Shown here: positions 30,510-39,115 of the stretch, in pieces | How positions within the stretch are numbered: position 1 is the stretch's first letter | Layout of the letters: each line of letters starts with the position of its first letter | Source: UBA1413 sp964567485 | GTDB taxonomy: Bacteria > Bacteroidota > Bacteroidia > Bacteroidales > Prolixibacteraceae | Length of the DNA: 64,000 bases | NCBI GenBank assembly: GCA_964567485.1 | Contig: CAZMMX010000014.1 | Coordinates: forward strand, 1-64,000 | Direction: 5' to 3' | The notes under the pieces: model-generated | Database searches by the model: none | What the model was told of the DNA's origin: nothing | Seen by the model: only the letters and a program-made list of their open reading frames with translations | Translations under genes and position numbers: made by a program

Positions 30510-32666
30510 ATGAAGATTTATAAGACTGAACAAATTCGCAATGTTGCTTTACTGGGAAATGCCGGGAGTGGGAAAACCACCCTTGCTGAAGCGATGCTTC
30601 TCGAGGGTGGAGTCATCAACCGCAAGGGAGAAGTCACCGCAAAAAATACGGTTTCCGACTTCAATCCCATTGAACAGGAATACGGCAATACCGTTTTTTC
30701 CTCGGTGTTGTATGCCGAATATAACGACAGGAAGCTGAATATTCTCGACACTCCGGGAATGGATGACCTCAGTGGGGGTGTCGCCTCTTCCCTCGAGGTT
30801 GCCGACATGGGACTTCTGCTGATCAATTCCTCGACAGGGGTGGAAGCTGGTACCGAGTCGGCCTACAGGCTTGCCGATTCCAAGGCGACTCCCCTGACTT
30901 TTGTATTCAACGGCCTCGACCACGAAAACGCCAACTTTGAGAATGCTCTTGAAAAATGCCGCTCTTCCTACGGAAATAAGGTCACCCTCATACAGTATCC
31001 TGTTGAGACAGGTCCGGCCTTTTCCTCCATCATCGACGTGCTGAAGATGAAGATGTACAAATATGGTAAGGAGGGTGGGCAGCCCCAGATCCTCGACATC
31101 CCGTCATCGGAAAAGTCGAAGGCCGAAGAGTTGCAGAACCAGCTCTTCGAAATGGCGGCGGAAAATGACGAGTCGCTCATGGAACGCTATTTTGAAGAGG
31201 GAGCCCTGACCGAAGAAGAGGTCATCAAAGGGATACGGATCGGTATCCGCCAGCGGGATCTCTATCCTGTTTTGTGCAGCTGCGCCAAGAAAAGTATCGG
31301 TATCGGCAGGCTGATGGAATTCATCGGAGAAGCTGGCCCCGCACCGCACGAAATGCCCATGCGCAAGATCGTCGCCGGAAAAGAGGTTACCATGTCGGAA
31401 AACGAAATCCCCAGTCTCTTTGTCTTCAAAACCGCCATCGAATCACACGTGGGGGAAATCACCTTCTTCAAGATGATGTCGGGAAAGGTGACCGAAAGCA
31501 TCGACCTGATCAACATTAACAACGGCTCAAAGGAAAGACTTTCCCAGCTTTTTGTGACTGCAGGGAAAAACAGGGTCAAAGTTACCGAAATCGTTGCCGG
31601 AGACCTCGGATGCACGGTAAAGCTGAAAGATACCAAGTACAATCATACCCTCTCCCTCAAGGAAGCGGGAACCCAGTTCGCCCCCATGGAATTCCCGGGA
31701 TCCCGTCACCGGGTCGCCGTGAAAGCCGTCAGTGAATCAGACGACGAAAAGCTGGGCGAAGTGCTCAACCGCATCAAATTCGAGGATCCAACCTATATCA
31801 TAGAGTATTCCAAGGAATTGCGACAGATGATTGTCCACAGCCAGGGGGAATACCATATGAACATCCTTAAATGGTTCTTTGATAACGTCTACAAAATCGA
31901 AGTTGAATACCGGGAACCCCGGATTCCTTACCGTGAAACCATCACCAAGCCAGCACTGGCCGACTACCGCCACAAAAAGCAGTCGGGAGGCGCCGGACAG
32001 TTCGGGGAAGTGCACATGATCATAGAACCCCTCGAAGAAGGAGGAACCCCCAAAAATGGTTTTGTCCTCGATGGTAAAGAACTTAAGATTTCTGTGAGGG
32101 ATACCCAGGAGCATACCCTTCCCTGGGGAGGAAAACTCCTTTATTGCAACTGCATCGTCGGTGGATCGATCGACGGCCGTTTCATGCCTGCCATCCTCAA
32201 AGGAATCATGGAGAAGATGGAACAGGGTCCCCTCACCGGCTCCTACGCCCGCGACATCATCGTCTATGTGTACGACGGAAAGATGCACCCGGTTGATTCC
32301 AACGAAATCTCCTTTAAACTGGCAGGAAGAAACGCCTTTAGCCAGGCCTTCAAGAAAGCAAATCCCAAAATCCTGGAACCGATCTATGACCTGGAGATCT
32401 GGGTCCCCGGGGATAGAATGGGCGATGTGATGAGCGACCTCCAGGGCCGCCGCGCCCTGATCATGGGCATGGGCTCCGAAAAGGGTTTCGAGAAAATCAC
32501 GGCACGCGTTCCCCTCAAGGAGATGAACAAATACAACACCTCCCTCAGCTCCCTCACCGGCGGCAAGGGGATGTTCAAAATGAGCTTCAACGCTTACGAG
32601 AAGGTACCGTCAGACGTGCAGGATGCCCTCCTCAAAGCTTACGAAGCAGAGCAGGAAGAGGAATAA
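30510..32666 (+). CDS. EF-G-like translation factor (EF-G2 type, altered GTPase centre)
   Basis: 718 residues with all five EF-G domains, but the G domain has diverged. G1 is intact ('LLGNAGSGKTTLAEAM', 15-30). Switch I 'RGITI' is replaced by 'EYGNTVFSS'. G3 reads 'DTPGMDD' (80-86), with Met in place of the catalytic His. G4 reads 'NGLD' (134-137) instead of NKxD. Bacteroides EF-G2, a paralogue reported to work in translation without GTPase activity and to help during carbon starvation, shows this kind of change; I infer the same role. It has its own promoter and a strong terminator, so it is a single-gene unit, divergent from the exporter. Confidence 0.88.
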   Translation: MKIYKTEQIRNVALLGNAGSGKTTLAEAMLLEGGVINRKGEVTAKNTVSDFNPIEQEYGNTVFSSVLYAEYNDRKLNILDTPGMDDLSGGVASSLEVADMGLLLINSSTGVEAGTESAYRLADSKATPLTFVFNGLDHENANFENALEKCRSSYGNKVTLIQYPVETGPAFSSIIDVLKMKMYKYGKEGGQPQILDIPSSEKSKAEELQNQLFEMAAENDESLMERYFEEGALTEEEVIKGIRIGIRQRDLYPVLCSCAKKSIGIGRLMEFIGEAGPAPHEMPMRKIVAGKEVTMSENEIPSLFVFKTAIESHVGEITFFKMMSGKVTESIDLININNGSKERLSQLFVTAGKNRVKVTEIVAGDLGCTVKLKDTKYNHTLSLKEAGTQFAPMEFPGSRHRVAVKAVSESDDEKLGEVLNRIKFEDPTYIIEYSKELRQMIVHSQGEYHMNILKWFFDNVYKIEVEYREPRIPYRETITKPALADYRHKKQSGGAGQFGEVHMIIEPLEEGGTPKNGFVLDGKELKISVRDTQEHTLPWGGKLLYCNCIVGGSIDGRFMPAILKGIMEKMEQGPLTGSYARDIIVYVYDGKMHPVDSNEISFKLAGRNAFSQAFKKANPKILEPIYDLEIWVPGDRMGDVMSDLQGRRALIMGMGSEKGFEKITARVPLKEMNKYNTSLSSLTGGKGMFKMSFNAYEKVPSDVQDALLKAYEAEQEEE

Positions 32667-32685
32667 ACTTCAGCTTCACCCTATA

Positions 32686-32722
32686 CAGAAGAGGCAGCCC
32701 GCAGGCTGCCTCTTCTGTTTTT
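32686..32722 (+). terminator. Strong intrinsic terminator after the EF-G2-type gene
   Basis: A perfect 14-bp stem (32686-32699 with 32704-32717), a 4-base loop, then five T. It separates this gene from the convergent T9SS cargo gene. Confidence 0.93.
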
Positions 32723-32775
32723 ATCTTTCCGGGCTTCTCTTTCGCCGGCGTCATTGCCGGCCGCCCTAAGCCACA

Positions 32776-34107
32776 CTATTCCTTGCCCCTGATCAGGTAT
32801 ACATCGCCGTGCTTCCACCGCTTCTTGCCATCACGGCCGGTGCCTTCAATAACGTAGTAATAGACGCCCGGACTGGCCAGGCGGCTGCCGATGCGGCCAT
32901 CCCACACACTTTCCATCCAGGTATCCCTGAAACCGCGCACATTGCTGCTCTCCCAGACGTGTACCGCACGGCCCCACCGGTTGACGATCGTAATCTTCAC
33001 CTTTTCCATCGACCAGAATTTCACGACAAACTGGTCATTGGTTCCATCGCCGTTGGGGGTAAAAACATTGGGTACGTCGACAAACGAAGTGTCGGCAATG
33101 ATGTAATCCTCGAGATAGGCCGTATCGGCACAAAAACGAAGGTCGGGGTCTGAGGTGAACAAATCCCCGGTAATCATCTTTTTCGATACCAGTTTCACCA
33201 TATAGGTCCCCGACCACTCATAGGTGTATGCCAGTTCGTCGTTTATCGCGGTTTCCATAATGCTGTCGATCTCCAGGGTGCTCTTTTCCGATTCCCGTTT
33301 GATCTCGTCGAGGTCGCGGAAGAAGAACCATTCATACTGTCCTGACGTTCCGTTTTCCGAAGTATTCTTAAAGGTCACGATCAGGGGGGCCTCACCATTC
33401 ATGGGATCGGCGGTGAAGGCCGCCTTGGTGACAATCGACCGGTAGGTCACCTTCTTCACGGTTTCACAGCCGAAACGGTCGCTGACCACCAGGGTATATT
33501 CGGTATCCTTTGTGGGAGGGTCAAAGAGTTGTCTGACAGCCTGGCGCGAGATTACCTCGTCACCCTGGCGCCATTCGAGCTGCAGGTTTTTGTTCAGCTC
33601 AACGGGAGCCCCGGTTTGCGGATCATAGTAAACCAGCGTGGTGACCACCGGAATCGCCTGAAGCGTGAAATACTGGCAGTTAGATTCCGTGATATCTGCC
33701 TCTACGGGGTTGTGGTTGTTGAAAACCCAGGCCCTGTAGCTCACCGCAGTGCCACCGGCGGTTATGTTCACCTGGTAAAGGCCGTCTTCCAGCGACCTGA
33801 TCTCCGAAGTGGGGTTGCTGGTATTCTCGGAAAAATAAAACCCAAACTCCCCGTTGGCAGGGTTGTATTTCTGCCATTCCCAGCTTCTGGCTCCCTCGCC
33901 CGCAAAAGAAGCCCGCAGGAGGGCGTTGGTTTCCCCCTCACCACTGCAAAAGATAAAGATGGGATCATTCCCGGAAGTTACGGGGTAACTGGTCTCCTCG
34001 CTGAAGGAGGATCCCGGGGCGGTGATCTGGGCCCTGAGGCCCGGAGCTGCCAGAAGCACCATGGTCACCAGAAAAATAGTCCCGACCAATCCTTTAATTC
34101 TCATCAC
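32776..34107 (-). CDS. T9SS type B sorting-domain (gliding-motility-associated CTD) secreted protein
   Basis: 443 residues. A Sec signal peptide (about 1-26, ending 'GLRAQ'), a beta-rich region, a PKD-like domain at about 220-310 ('AAFTADPMNGEAPLIVTFKN'), and a C-terminal type B sorting domain starting 'VPNVFTPNGDGTNDQF' and continuing 'ITIVNRWGRAVHVWE' and 'SPGVYYYVIEG'. Such proteins go to the periplasm by Sec and cross the outer membrane by type IX secretion. A second Met directly follows the first, so the start may be 34104. No T9SS machinery gene is nearby and the cargo's function is not evident. Confidence 0.9.
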   Translation of the reverse strand: MMRIKGLVGTIFLVTMVLLAAPGLRAQITAPGSSFSEETSYPVTSGNDPIFIFCSGEGETNALLRASFAGEGARSWEWQKYNPANGEFGFYFSENTSNPTSEIRSLEDGLYQVNITAGGTAVSYRAWVFNNHNPVEADITESNCQYFTLQAIPVVTTLVYYDPQTGAPVELNKNLQLEWRQGDEVISRQAVRQLFDPPTKDTEYTLVVSDRFGCETVKKVTYRSIVTKAAFTADPMNGEAPLIVTFKNTSENGTSGQYEWFFFRDLDEIKRESEKSTLEIDSIMETAINDELAYTYEWSGTYMVKLVSKKMITGDLFTSDPDLRFCADTAYLEDYIIADTSFVDVPNVFTPNGDGTNDQFVVKFWSMEKVKITIVNRWGRAVHVWESSNVRGFRDTWMESVWDGRIGSRLASPGVYYYVIEGTGRDGKKRWKHGDVYLIRGKE

Positions 34108-34161
34108 GATAGCCTGTATTAAACACTAATAATAACGATGATTTGCGATTTAATTGCTTTG

Positions 34162-34169
34162 CAAAGATA
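34162..34169 (-). promoter_or_regulatory. Candidate -7 element (TATCTTTG) for the T9SS cargo gene
   Basis: TATCTTTG on the minus strand, about 55 bases before the start codon. The -33 element is not clear. Confidence 0.4.
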
Positions 34170-34212
34170 AAAAAACATGCCTCTTTTGCTTATTTTGCCT
34201 TTTTATTGCAGT

Positions 34213-36270
34213 ATGCCACCCATATTCGATTATCTCGATGATTTAAATGCGGTACAGCGGGAAGCCGTCATGAGTACGGAAGGTCCTTCGCTGATCGTTG
34301 CAGGGGCAGGATCAGGGAAAACCCGGGTGCTGACTTACCGGATCGCCCACCTTTTGAAGCAGGGAATCCGCCCCTCCACGATCCTGGCCCTCACCTTCAC
34401 CAACAAGGCCGCGGGAGAGATGAAAGAGAGGATTGCCTCCGTGGTGGGCCACTCCCTGGCCCGCCACCTCTGGATGGGAACCTTTCACTCCATCTTTGCC
34501 CGTCTGCTGAGGATAGAACATGAAGCCACGGGGTTTCCTGCCGATTTCACCATTTACGATTCCGCAGATTCCAAAAACCTCCTGCGCAGCATCATCAAGG
34601 ATACCGGCCTCGACGATAAGATCTACCGCCCCGGAGTGGTGGCCAACCGCATCTCCATGGCCAAGAACAACCTGATCTCCCCTTCATCATATGCCACCAA
34701 CAGCCAAACCAGGGAGTACGACCGGAGTATCCAGATGCCGCAAATCAGTGAACTCTACAAGGAATACACCAAGCGGTGCCGCCTGAGCAATGCCATGGAC
34801 TTCGACGACCTGCTTATGATTACCAACTTGTTGTTCCGCGACCACCCCGGAATACTGGACCGCTACCAGCAGAAATTCGACTACATTCTGGTCGATGAAT
34901 ACCAGGACACCAATTATGCCCAGTACCTGATCATTAACAGGCTGGCAGAAAAGCACCACAACATATGCGTGGTGGGCGACGATGCCCAGAGCATCTACGC
35001 TTTCAGGGGAGCCCGCATCGAGAATATCTTCAGCTTCCGCCGCGACTACCCCGAATTCAAGGTATTCAAGCTTGAACAGAACTACCGCTCTACACAAACC
35101 ATCGTCAACGCGGCGAACAGCGTCATTGCCCATAACAAAAGACAGATCCACAAGGAAGTCTTCTCGGAAAAGGAAACCGGAGCACCGGTAAAAGTCATCC
35201 GTGCCCTCTCCGATAACGAGGAGGGTTTCCGGGTATCGGCCATCATCGCCGAAACACAGCTGCGCGACCACCTCCGCTTCTCCGATTTCGCCATTCTCTA
35301 CCGTACCAACGCCCAGTCCAGGATCTTCGAAGAAGCCCTGCGCAAAAGAAACATTCCCTACAAGATCTATGGCGGACTCTCCTTCTACCAGCGTAAGGAG
35401 ATCAAAGACCTGCTCGCCTGGTTCAGGATGGTCATCAACCCCGATGACAACGAAGCCCTCAAAAGAGTGATCAACTATCCCGCCAGGGGAATCGGCGATA
35501 CCACCCTTGCGAAGCTGGAAAGAACGGCCACCGAAAAGGAGAGCTCCATCTGGAAAGTCATCACTCTTCTTCCCGAAGAAAACCCGGCACTCCTCAACCG
35601 GGGAACCACAACAAAAATCGGAGGCTTCACAGACCTGGTCCATCAATTCAGGGCAGAGTCGGCAGAGAAAAATGCCTATGAACTGGCGCGTAACATGGCC
35701 ACAGAAACGGGAATTCTCAAGGATTTGTATAACGACAGTTCACCGGAGGGCCTCAACAGGTACCAAAACGTGGAGGAACTGCTGAACGCCATCCAGGAAT
35801 TCACCATTACGGCCAGGGAAGAAGACCGCGGGGCCTCCATCGGCGAGTACCTCCAGGAGGTAGCTCTGCTCACCGACCAGGACAACGAAAAGGAGGAGGA
35901 GCGCAACAAGGTGACCCTGATGACCGTCCACTCAGCAAAGGGCCTCGAGTTCAGCGAGGTTTTCATAGTGGGCATGGAACGCAACCTCTTTCCCTCATCA
36001 AAGGGAGGGGAACCAGCCACCGAAGAGGAGACCGAAGAGGAGCGGAGGCTTTTTTACGTAGCTCTCACCCGTGCCCGAAGACAGGTTTACCTGACGTGGG
36101 CAGAACAGCGNNNNNNNNNNNNNNNNNNNNNNNNNNNNNNNNNNNNNNNNNNNNNNNNNNNNNNNNNNNNNNNNNNNNNNNNNNNNNNNNNNNNNNNNNN
36201 NNNNNNNNNNCACAACGCCGGACAGAAACAGCTGCTCCTGCGTTTTGCCCGGCTCAAAGTCATCAGATAA
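34213..36270 (+). CDS. UvrD/PcrA-type DNA helicase, interrupted by an assembly gap
   Basis: Superfamily 1 3'-5' DNA helicase for repair and replication restart. Motifs: 'LNAVQREAVM' (Q motif), Walker A 'VAGAGSGKTRVLTYRI', Ia 'LALTFTNKAAGEMKERI', II 'YILVDEYQDTNYAQY', III 'VGDDAQSIYAFRGA', IV 'KLEQNYRSTQTIVNAAN', V 'MTVHSAKGLEFSEVF' and VI 'ERRLFYVALTRARRQVYLTW'. The start at 34213 gives 'MPPIFDYLDDLNAVQ'; an ATG 12 codons upstream adds only a hydrophobic stretch. From 36111 to 36210 the sequence is N. After it the frame ends 'HNAGQKQLLLRFARLKVIR', like PcrA C-termini. Family members are about 720-780 residues, so more than the nominal 33 residues may be missing. Confidence 0.92.
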   Translation: MPPIFDYLDDLNAVQREAVMSTEGPSLIVAGAGSGKTRVLTYRIAHLLKQGIRPSTILALTFTNKAAGEMKERIASVVGHSLARHLWMGTFHSIFARLLRIEHEATGFPADFTIYDSADSKNLLRSIIKDTGLDDKIYRPGVVANRISMAKNNLISPSSYATNSQTREYDRSIQMPQISELYKEYTKRCRLSNAMDFDDLLMITNLLFRDHPGILDRYQQKFDYILVDEYQDTNYAQYLIINRLAEKHHNICVVGDDAQSIYAFRGARIENIFSFRRDYPEFKVFKLEQNYRSTQTIVNAANSVIAHNKRQIHKEVFSEKETGAPVKVIRALSDNEEGFRVSAIIAETQLRDHLRFSDFAILYRTNAQSRIFEEALRKRNIPYKIYGGLSFYQRKEIKDLLAWFRMVINPDDNEALKRVINYPARGIGDTTLAKLERTATEKESSIWKVITLLPEENPALLNRGTTTKIGGFTDLVHQFRAESAEKNAYELARNMATETGILKDLYNDSSPEGLNRYQNVEELLNAIQEFTITAREEDRGASIGEYLQEVALLTDQDNEKEEERNKVTLMTVHSAKGLEFSEVFIVGMERNLFPSSKGGEPATEEETEEERRLFYVALTRARRQVYLTWAEQXXXXXXXXXXXXXXXXXXXXXXXXXXXXXXXXXXHNAGQKQLLLRFARLKVIR
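36111..36210. other. Assembly gap (100 N)
   Basis: Exactly 100 N, the usual placeholder for a scaffold gap of unknown length. It falls in the C-terminal part of the helicase gene. Confidence 0.99.
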
Positions 36271-36301
36271 ACCCCCGGCAAGAATAATTATCCCCTGCAA
36301 C

Positions 36302-36332
36302 TTTGACGGATTACTGAAAACCACTACCTTTG
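36302..36332 (+). promoter_or_regulatory. Promoter of the DUF4290-murA unit
   Basis: TTTG (36302-36305), 19-base spacer, TACCTTTG (36325-36332): an exact match to the Bacteroidota -33/-7 pattern, about 40 bases before the start at 36376. The best promoter match in the window. Confidence 0.75.
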
Positions 36333-36375
36333 CCCTCTCAACCCCACCTTATTATTGCTGCAATAACCCGGAATT

Positions 36376-37002
36376 ATGAGCAACGCTTCAAAAGATTACA
36401 ATACCAGCCGGAAAAAACTGGCTTTGCCCGAATACGGCAGAAATGTCCACAACATGGTCAACCTTCTCCTTGAGATGGAAGACCGCGACCGGAGAACCCG
36501 GGCAGCCTATGTGCTGATTGACATTATGGGCAACCTGAATCCCTATCTGCGGGATATCCCCGACTTCAAGCACAAGCTGTGGGACCACCTGGCCATCATG
36601 GCCAATTTCAAACTCGATATCGACTATCCGTACGATCCTCCCCGGCCCGAGGTGCTCTTCGAAAAACCCAACAGGGTCCCCTACTGCCAGAGGGATATCA
36701 AACAGAGGCACTATGGTCACACCATGGAGCTGATGATCGAAAAGGCTCTGGCATTCGAAGAGGGTAAAGAGAAGGATGTTCTGATCTACCAGCTGGCTAA
36801 CCACATGAAGAAATCCTATCTTACCTGGAACAAGGATGCCGTAGAAGACGAAAAAATCCTTGACGATCTCAGGTTGTTGTCGGGGGGAAATCTGAACTAT
36901 CCCGAGATGGAACTCGCCGAAGTTAAGAATCCCCTTCCGCGGCCGCAGTTCACCCCCAAGACCAAGACCAACCGCCGGAGCAACCAGCAAAAAAGGCACT
37001 GA
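36376..37002 (+). CDS. DUF4290-family protein of unknown function
   Basis: 208 residues, soluble and mainly helical, with no signal peptide or membrane segment. Conserved-looking stretches are 'LPEYGRNVHNMVNLLLEMED', 'DIMGNLNPYLRDIPDFKHKL' and 'RHYGHTMELMIEKALAFEEG'. The C-terminal 30 residues are basic and disordered-looking. It is recognised as the Bacteroidota family DUF4290, which I recall next to murA; here it lies 18 bases upstream of murA behind a shared promoter. A cytoplasmic role connected with cell-wall synthesis is possible but is guilt by association only. Confidence 0.8.
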   Translation: MSNASKDYNTSRKKLALPEYGRNVHNMVNLLLEMEDRDRRTRAAYVLIDIMGNLNPYLRDIPDFKHKLWDHLAIMANFKLDIDYPYDPPRPEVLFEKPNRVPYCQRDIKQRHYGHTMELMIEKALAFEEGKEKDVLIYQLANHMKKSYLTWNKDAVEDEKILDDLRLLSGGNLNYPEMELAEVKNPLPRPQFTPKTKTNRRSNQQKRH

Positions 37003-37020
37003 CCACCAGCAGGAGTTCGC

Positions 37021-38325
37021 ATGGCAGCATTCACCATTGAAGGAGGGCACCGACTCAGCGGAATTCTGGAACCTCAGGGAGCCAAGAACGAAGCCCTGCA
37101 GGTTATTTGCGCCACCCTTCTCACCAAAGAGGAGGTGACCATCACCAACATTCCGGAGATCAGTGATGTTCTCCGTCTGATCGGGTTGCTCCAGGGACTG
37201 GGAGTGACGGTGACCAGGCATCGGAAGGGAGAGTATACCTTTGAGGCCTCCCACATCGATGAGAAGTTTCTCCACACCAGGGATTTCGCCACCCTCTCGG
37301 CCAGTCTGCGCGGGTCGATCATGATCCTGGGGCCCCTTTTGGCACGCCTAGGCTACGGTTTCATTCCCCAACCCGGTGGGGACAAAATCGGAAGGCGCCG
37401 TGTTGACACCCATTTTTTGGGATTTCAGGCCCTGGGAGCCCATATAGAATACGACGGAGAGCAACGCCGCTATACGGTAAAGGCGTCCCACCTCTGCGGG
37501 GCATGGATGCTCCTCGAAGAGGCATCGGTCACCGGAACAGCCAATATTATCATGGCTGCCGTACAGGCTGAGGGCACCACCACCATATACAACGCAGCCT
37601 GTGAACCCTATGTGCAGCAACTCTGCCGCATGCTGGTATCCATGGGAGCCAACATCGGGGGAATAGGCTCCAACCTGCTCACCATCGAAGGGGTGGATAC
37701 CCTCCGGGGATGCCGGCACACCATCCTCCCCGACATGATTGAAGTGGGTAGTTTTATAGGATTGGCGGCCATGACCGCTTCTGACATCACCATCCGGAAC
37801 TCGGGAATTCCCCACCTGGGGATGATCCCGGAAGCCTTCAGGCGCCTGGGCATTGAAATCATCGCCCGTGGCGACGACCTGATGATCCCCCCCAATGAGC
37901 ATTACCAGATAGAAAGCTATATCGACGGTTCGATTATGACCATTGCCGATGCCCCCTGGCCAGGACTCACCCCTGACCTGCTCAGCGTTTTCCTTGTCGT
38001 GGCCACCCAGGCCGCGGGAAGTGTCTTAATCCACCAGAAGATGTTTGAAAGCCGTCTATTCTTCGTCGACAAACTCATTGACATGGGAGCCCAGATCATC
38101 CTTTGCGACCCCCACAGGGCTACCGTCATCGGCCTCGACCGCAAACACAGCCTCAGGGCGACCAATATGACCTCCCCCGATATACGCGCCGGCATCGCCC
38201 TGCTTATCGCAGCCATGTCGGCAAAGGGGTCCAGCCGTATCGACAACATAGAACAGATCGACAGAGGTTACGAAAACATAGATGGGCGGCTCAATGCCCT
38301 GGGAGCGCACATCAGCCGCTCATGA
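37021..38325 (+). CDS. murA: UDP-N-acetylglucosamine 1-carboxyvinyltransferase (Asp-type MurA)
   Basis: 434 residues. Transfers enolpyruvate from PEP to UDP-GlcNAc, the first committed peptidoglycan step, in the cytoplasm. Lys22-Asn23 of the substrate site are in 'PQGAKNEALQVI'. The loop that carries Cys115 in E. coli reads 'QPGGDKIGRRRVDTH': Asp121 replaces the Cys. Cys-to-Asp enzymes remain active but are not alkylated by fosfomycin, so intrinsic insensitivity is predicted. The C-terminal part shows 'DIRAGIALLIAAMSAKG' and the terminal 'RGYENIDGRLNALGAHI'. Confidence 0.97.
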   Translation: MAAFTIEGGHRLSGILEPQGAKNEALQVICATLLTKEEVTITNIPEISDVLRLIGLLQGLGVTVTRHRKGEYTFEASHIDEKFLHTRDFATLSASLRGSIMILGPLLARLGYGFIPQPGGDKIGRRRVDTHFLGFQALGAHIEYDGEQRRYTVKASHLCGAWMLLEEASVTGTANIIMAAVQAEGTTTIYNAACEPYVQQLCRMLVSMGANIGGIGSNLLTIEGVDTLRGCRHTILPDMIEVGSFIGLAAMTASDITIRNSGIPHLGMIPEAFRRLGIEIIARGDDLMIPPNEHYQIESYIDGSIMTIADAPWPGLTPDLLSVFLVVATQAAGSVLIHQKMFESRLFFVDKLIDMGAQIILCDPHRATVIGLDRKHSLRATNMTSPDIRAGIALLIAAMSAKGSSRIDNIEQIDRGYENIDGRLNALGAHISRS

Positions 38326-38425
38326 CCCACATGGGGATTGCATCTGTTTCACGGGCATGAAGAACCGATGAGGCATTACCCCGATATATAATTGAAGTAC
38401 AATATATTAAATAGCAAATATACGT

Positions 38426-38953
38426 ATGAAAAGAACAACACTTCTCATTCTCTTTACCCTGATTGTGGCCACAGCAGTGTCGGCACAAACCGGAAAGCCT
38501 GCCCTGGGGACCCAGATCGGCAATAAAGCTCCCGAAATCATGGAAAAATCCAACACCGGGAAAATCATGAAACTTTCAGAAACCAAGGGGAAGGTGGTAC
38601 TCATCGACTTCTGGGCCGCATGGTGCGGGCCTTGCCGCCGCGAAAACCCCACCGTGGTTGCTGCTTACCATAAATATAAGGATAAGAAATTCGTGAACGG
38701 CAAAGGATTCACGGTTTTCAGTGTTTCTCTCGACAGGGATGAAGCCTCCTGGAAAAAGGGGATCGCCGACGATAAACTCGAATGGCCTTACCATGTCAGC
38801 GACCTGAAATACTGGAATTCTAAACATGCGGCAGTTTATGGGGTACGCTCAATTCCCGGTAATTTCCTGATTGACGGCAACGGCACCATCGTGGCGCGTG
38901 ATCTCAGGGGCCCGGCACTCGACGCCGCCCTGGCCGCACTGCTCAAACAGTAA
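38426..38953 (+). CDS. Secreted thioredoxin-like (TlpA-type) protein
   Basis: 175 residues. A signal peptide (about 1-20, 'LLILFTLIVATAVSAQ') without lipobox Cys, so soluble periplasmic. One thioredoxin-like domain: 'GKVVLIDFWAAWCGPCRREN' with the redox pair Cys67 and Cys70, and the cis-Pro loop 'GVRSIPGNFLID'. Closely similar in the core to the lipoprotein at the left window edge ('WPYHVSDLKYWNSK' versus 'WPHVSDLKYWQNE'), so they are paralogues. The substrate is unknown; with ccsBA in the window a role in haem-thiol reduction is one possibility. It stands alone, 100 bases after murA. Confidence 0.9.
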   Translation: MKRTTLLILFTLIVATAVSAQTGKPALGTQIGNKAPEIMEKSNTGKIMKLSETKGKVVLIDFWAAWCGPCRRENPTVVAAYHKYKDKKFVNGKGFTVFSVSLDRDEASWKKGIADDKLEWPYHVSDLKYWNSKHAAVYGVRSIPGNFLIDGNGTIVARDLRGPALDAALAALLKQ

Positions 38954-39014
38954 AAAAGAGCTTCACACATCAATACCACACGGCGTTTACGTCACCTTAC
39001 CACACCTCCACGTC

Positions 39015-39055
39015 ACAAATTGACAATCCGGTCATTCCCCAGAGTGTCAATTTGT
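39015..39055. promoter_or_regulatory. Long inverted repeat upstream of grpE
   Basis: ACAAATTGACA (39015-39025) and TGTCAATTTGT (39045-39055) form a perfect 11-bp inverted repeat with a 19-base spacer, about 60 bases before grpE. It is not the CIRCE sequence of HrcA. It could be an operator or a hairpin. The core AATTGACA/TGTCAATT recurs at 46640-46657. Confidence 0.55.
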
Positions 39056-39115
39056 CGTGTTGCTGCCCTTGGCAGATTTTTTGTTTCCTTTAAAAAAATC
39101 AAAAGAAAAGCAGAC

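Noticed and set aside
34687..35646. 319-codon ORF antisense to the helicase gene
   Set aside because: The plus strand encodes all helicase motifs; the antisense frame is a shadow without start signals.
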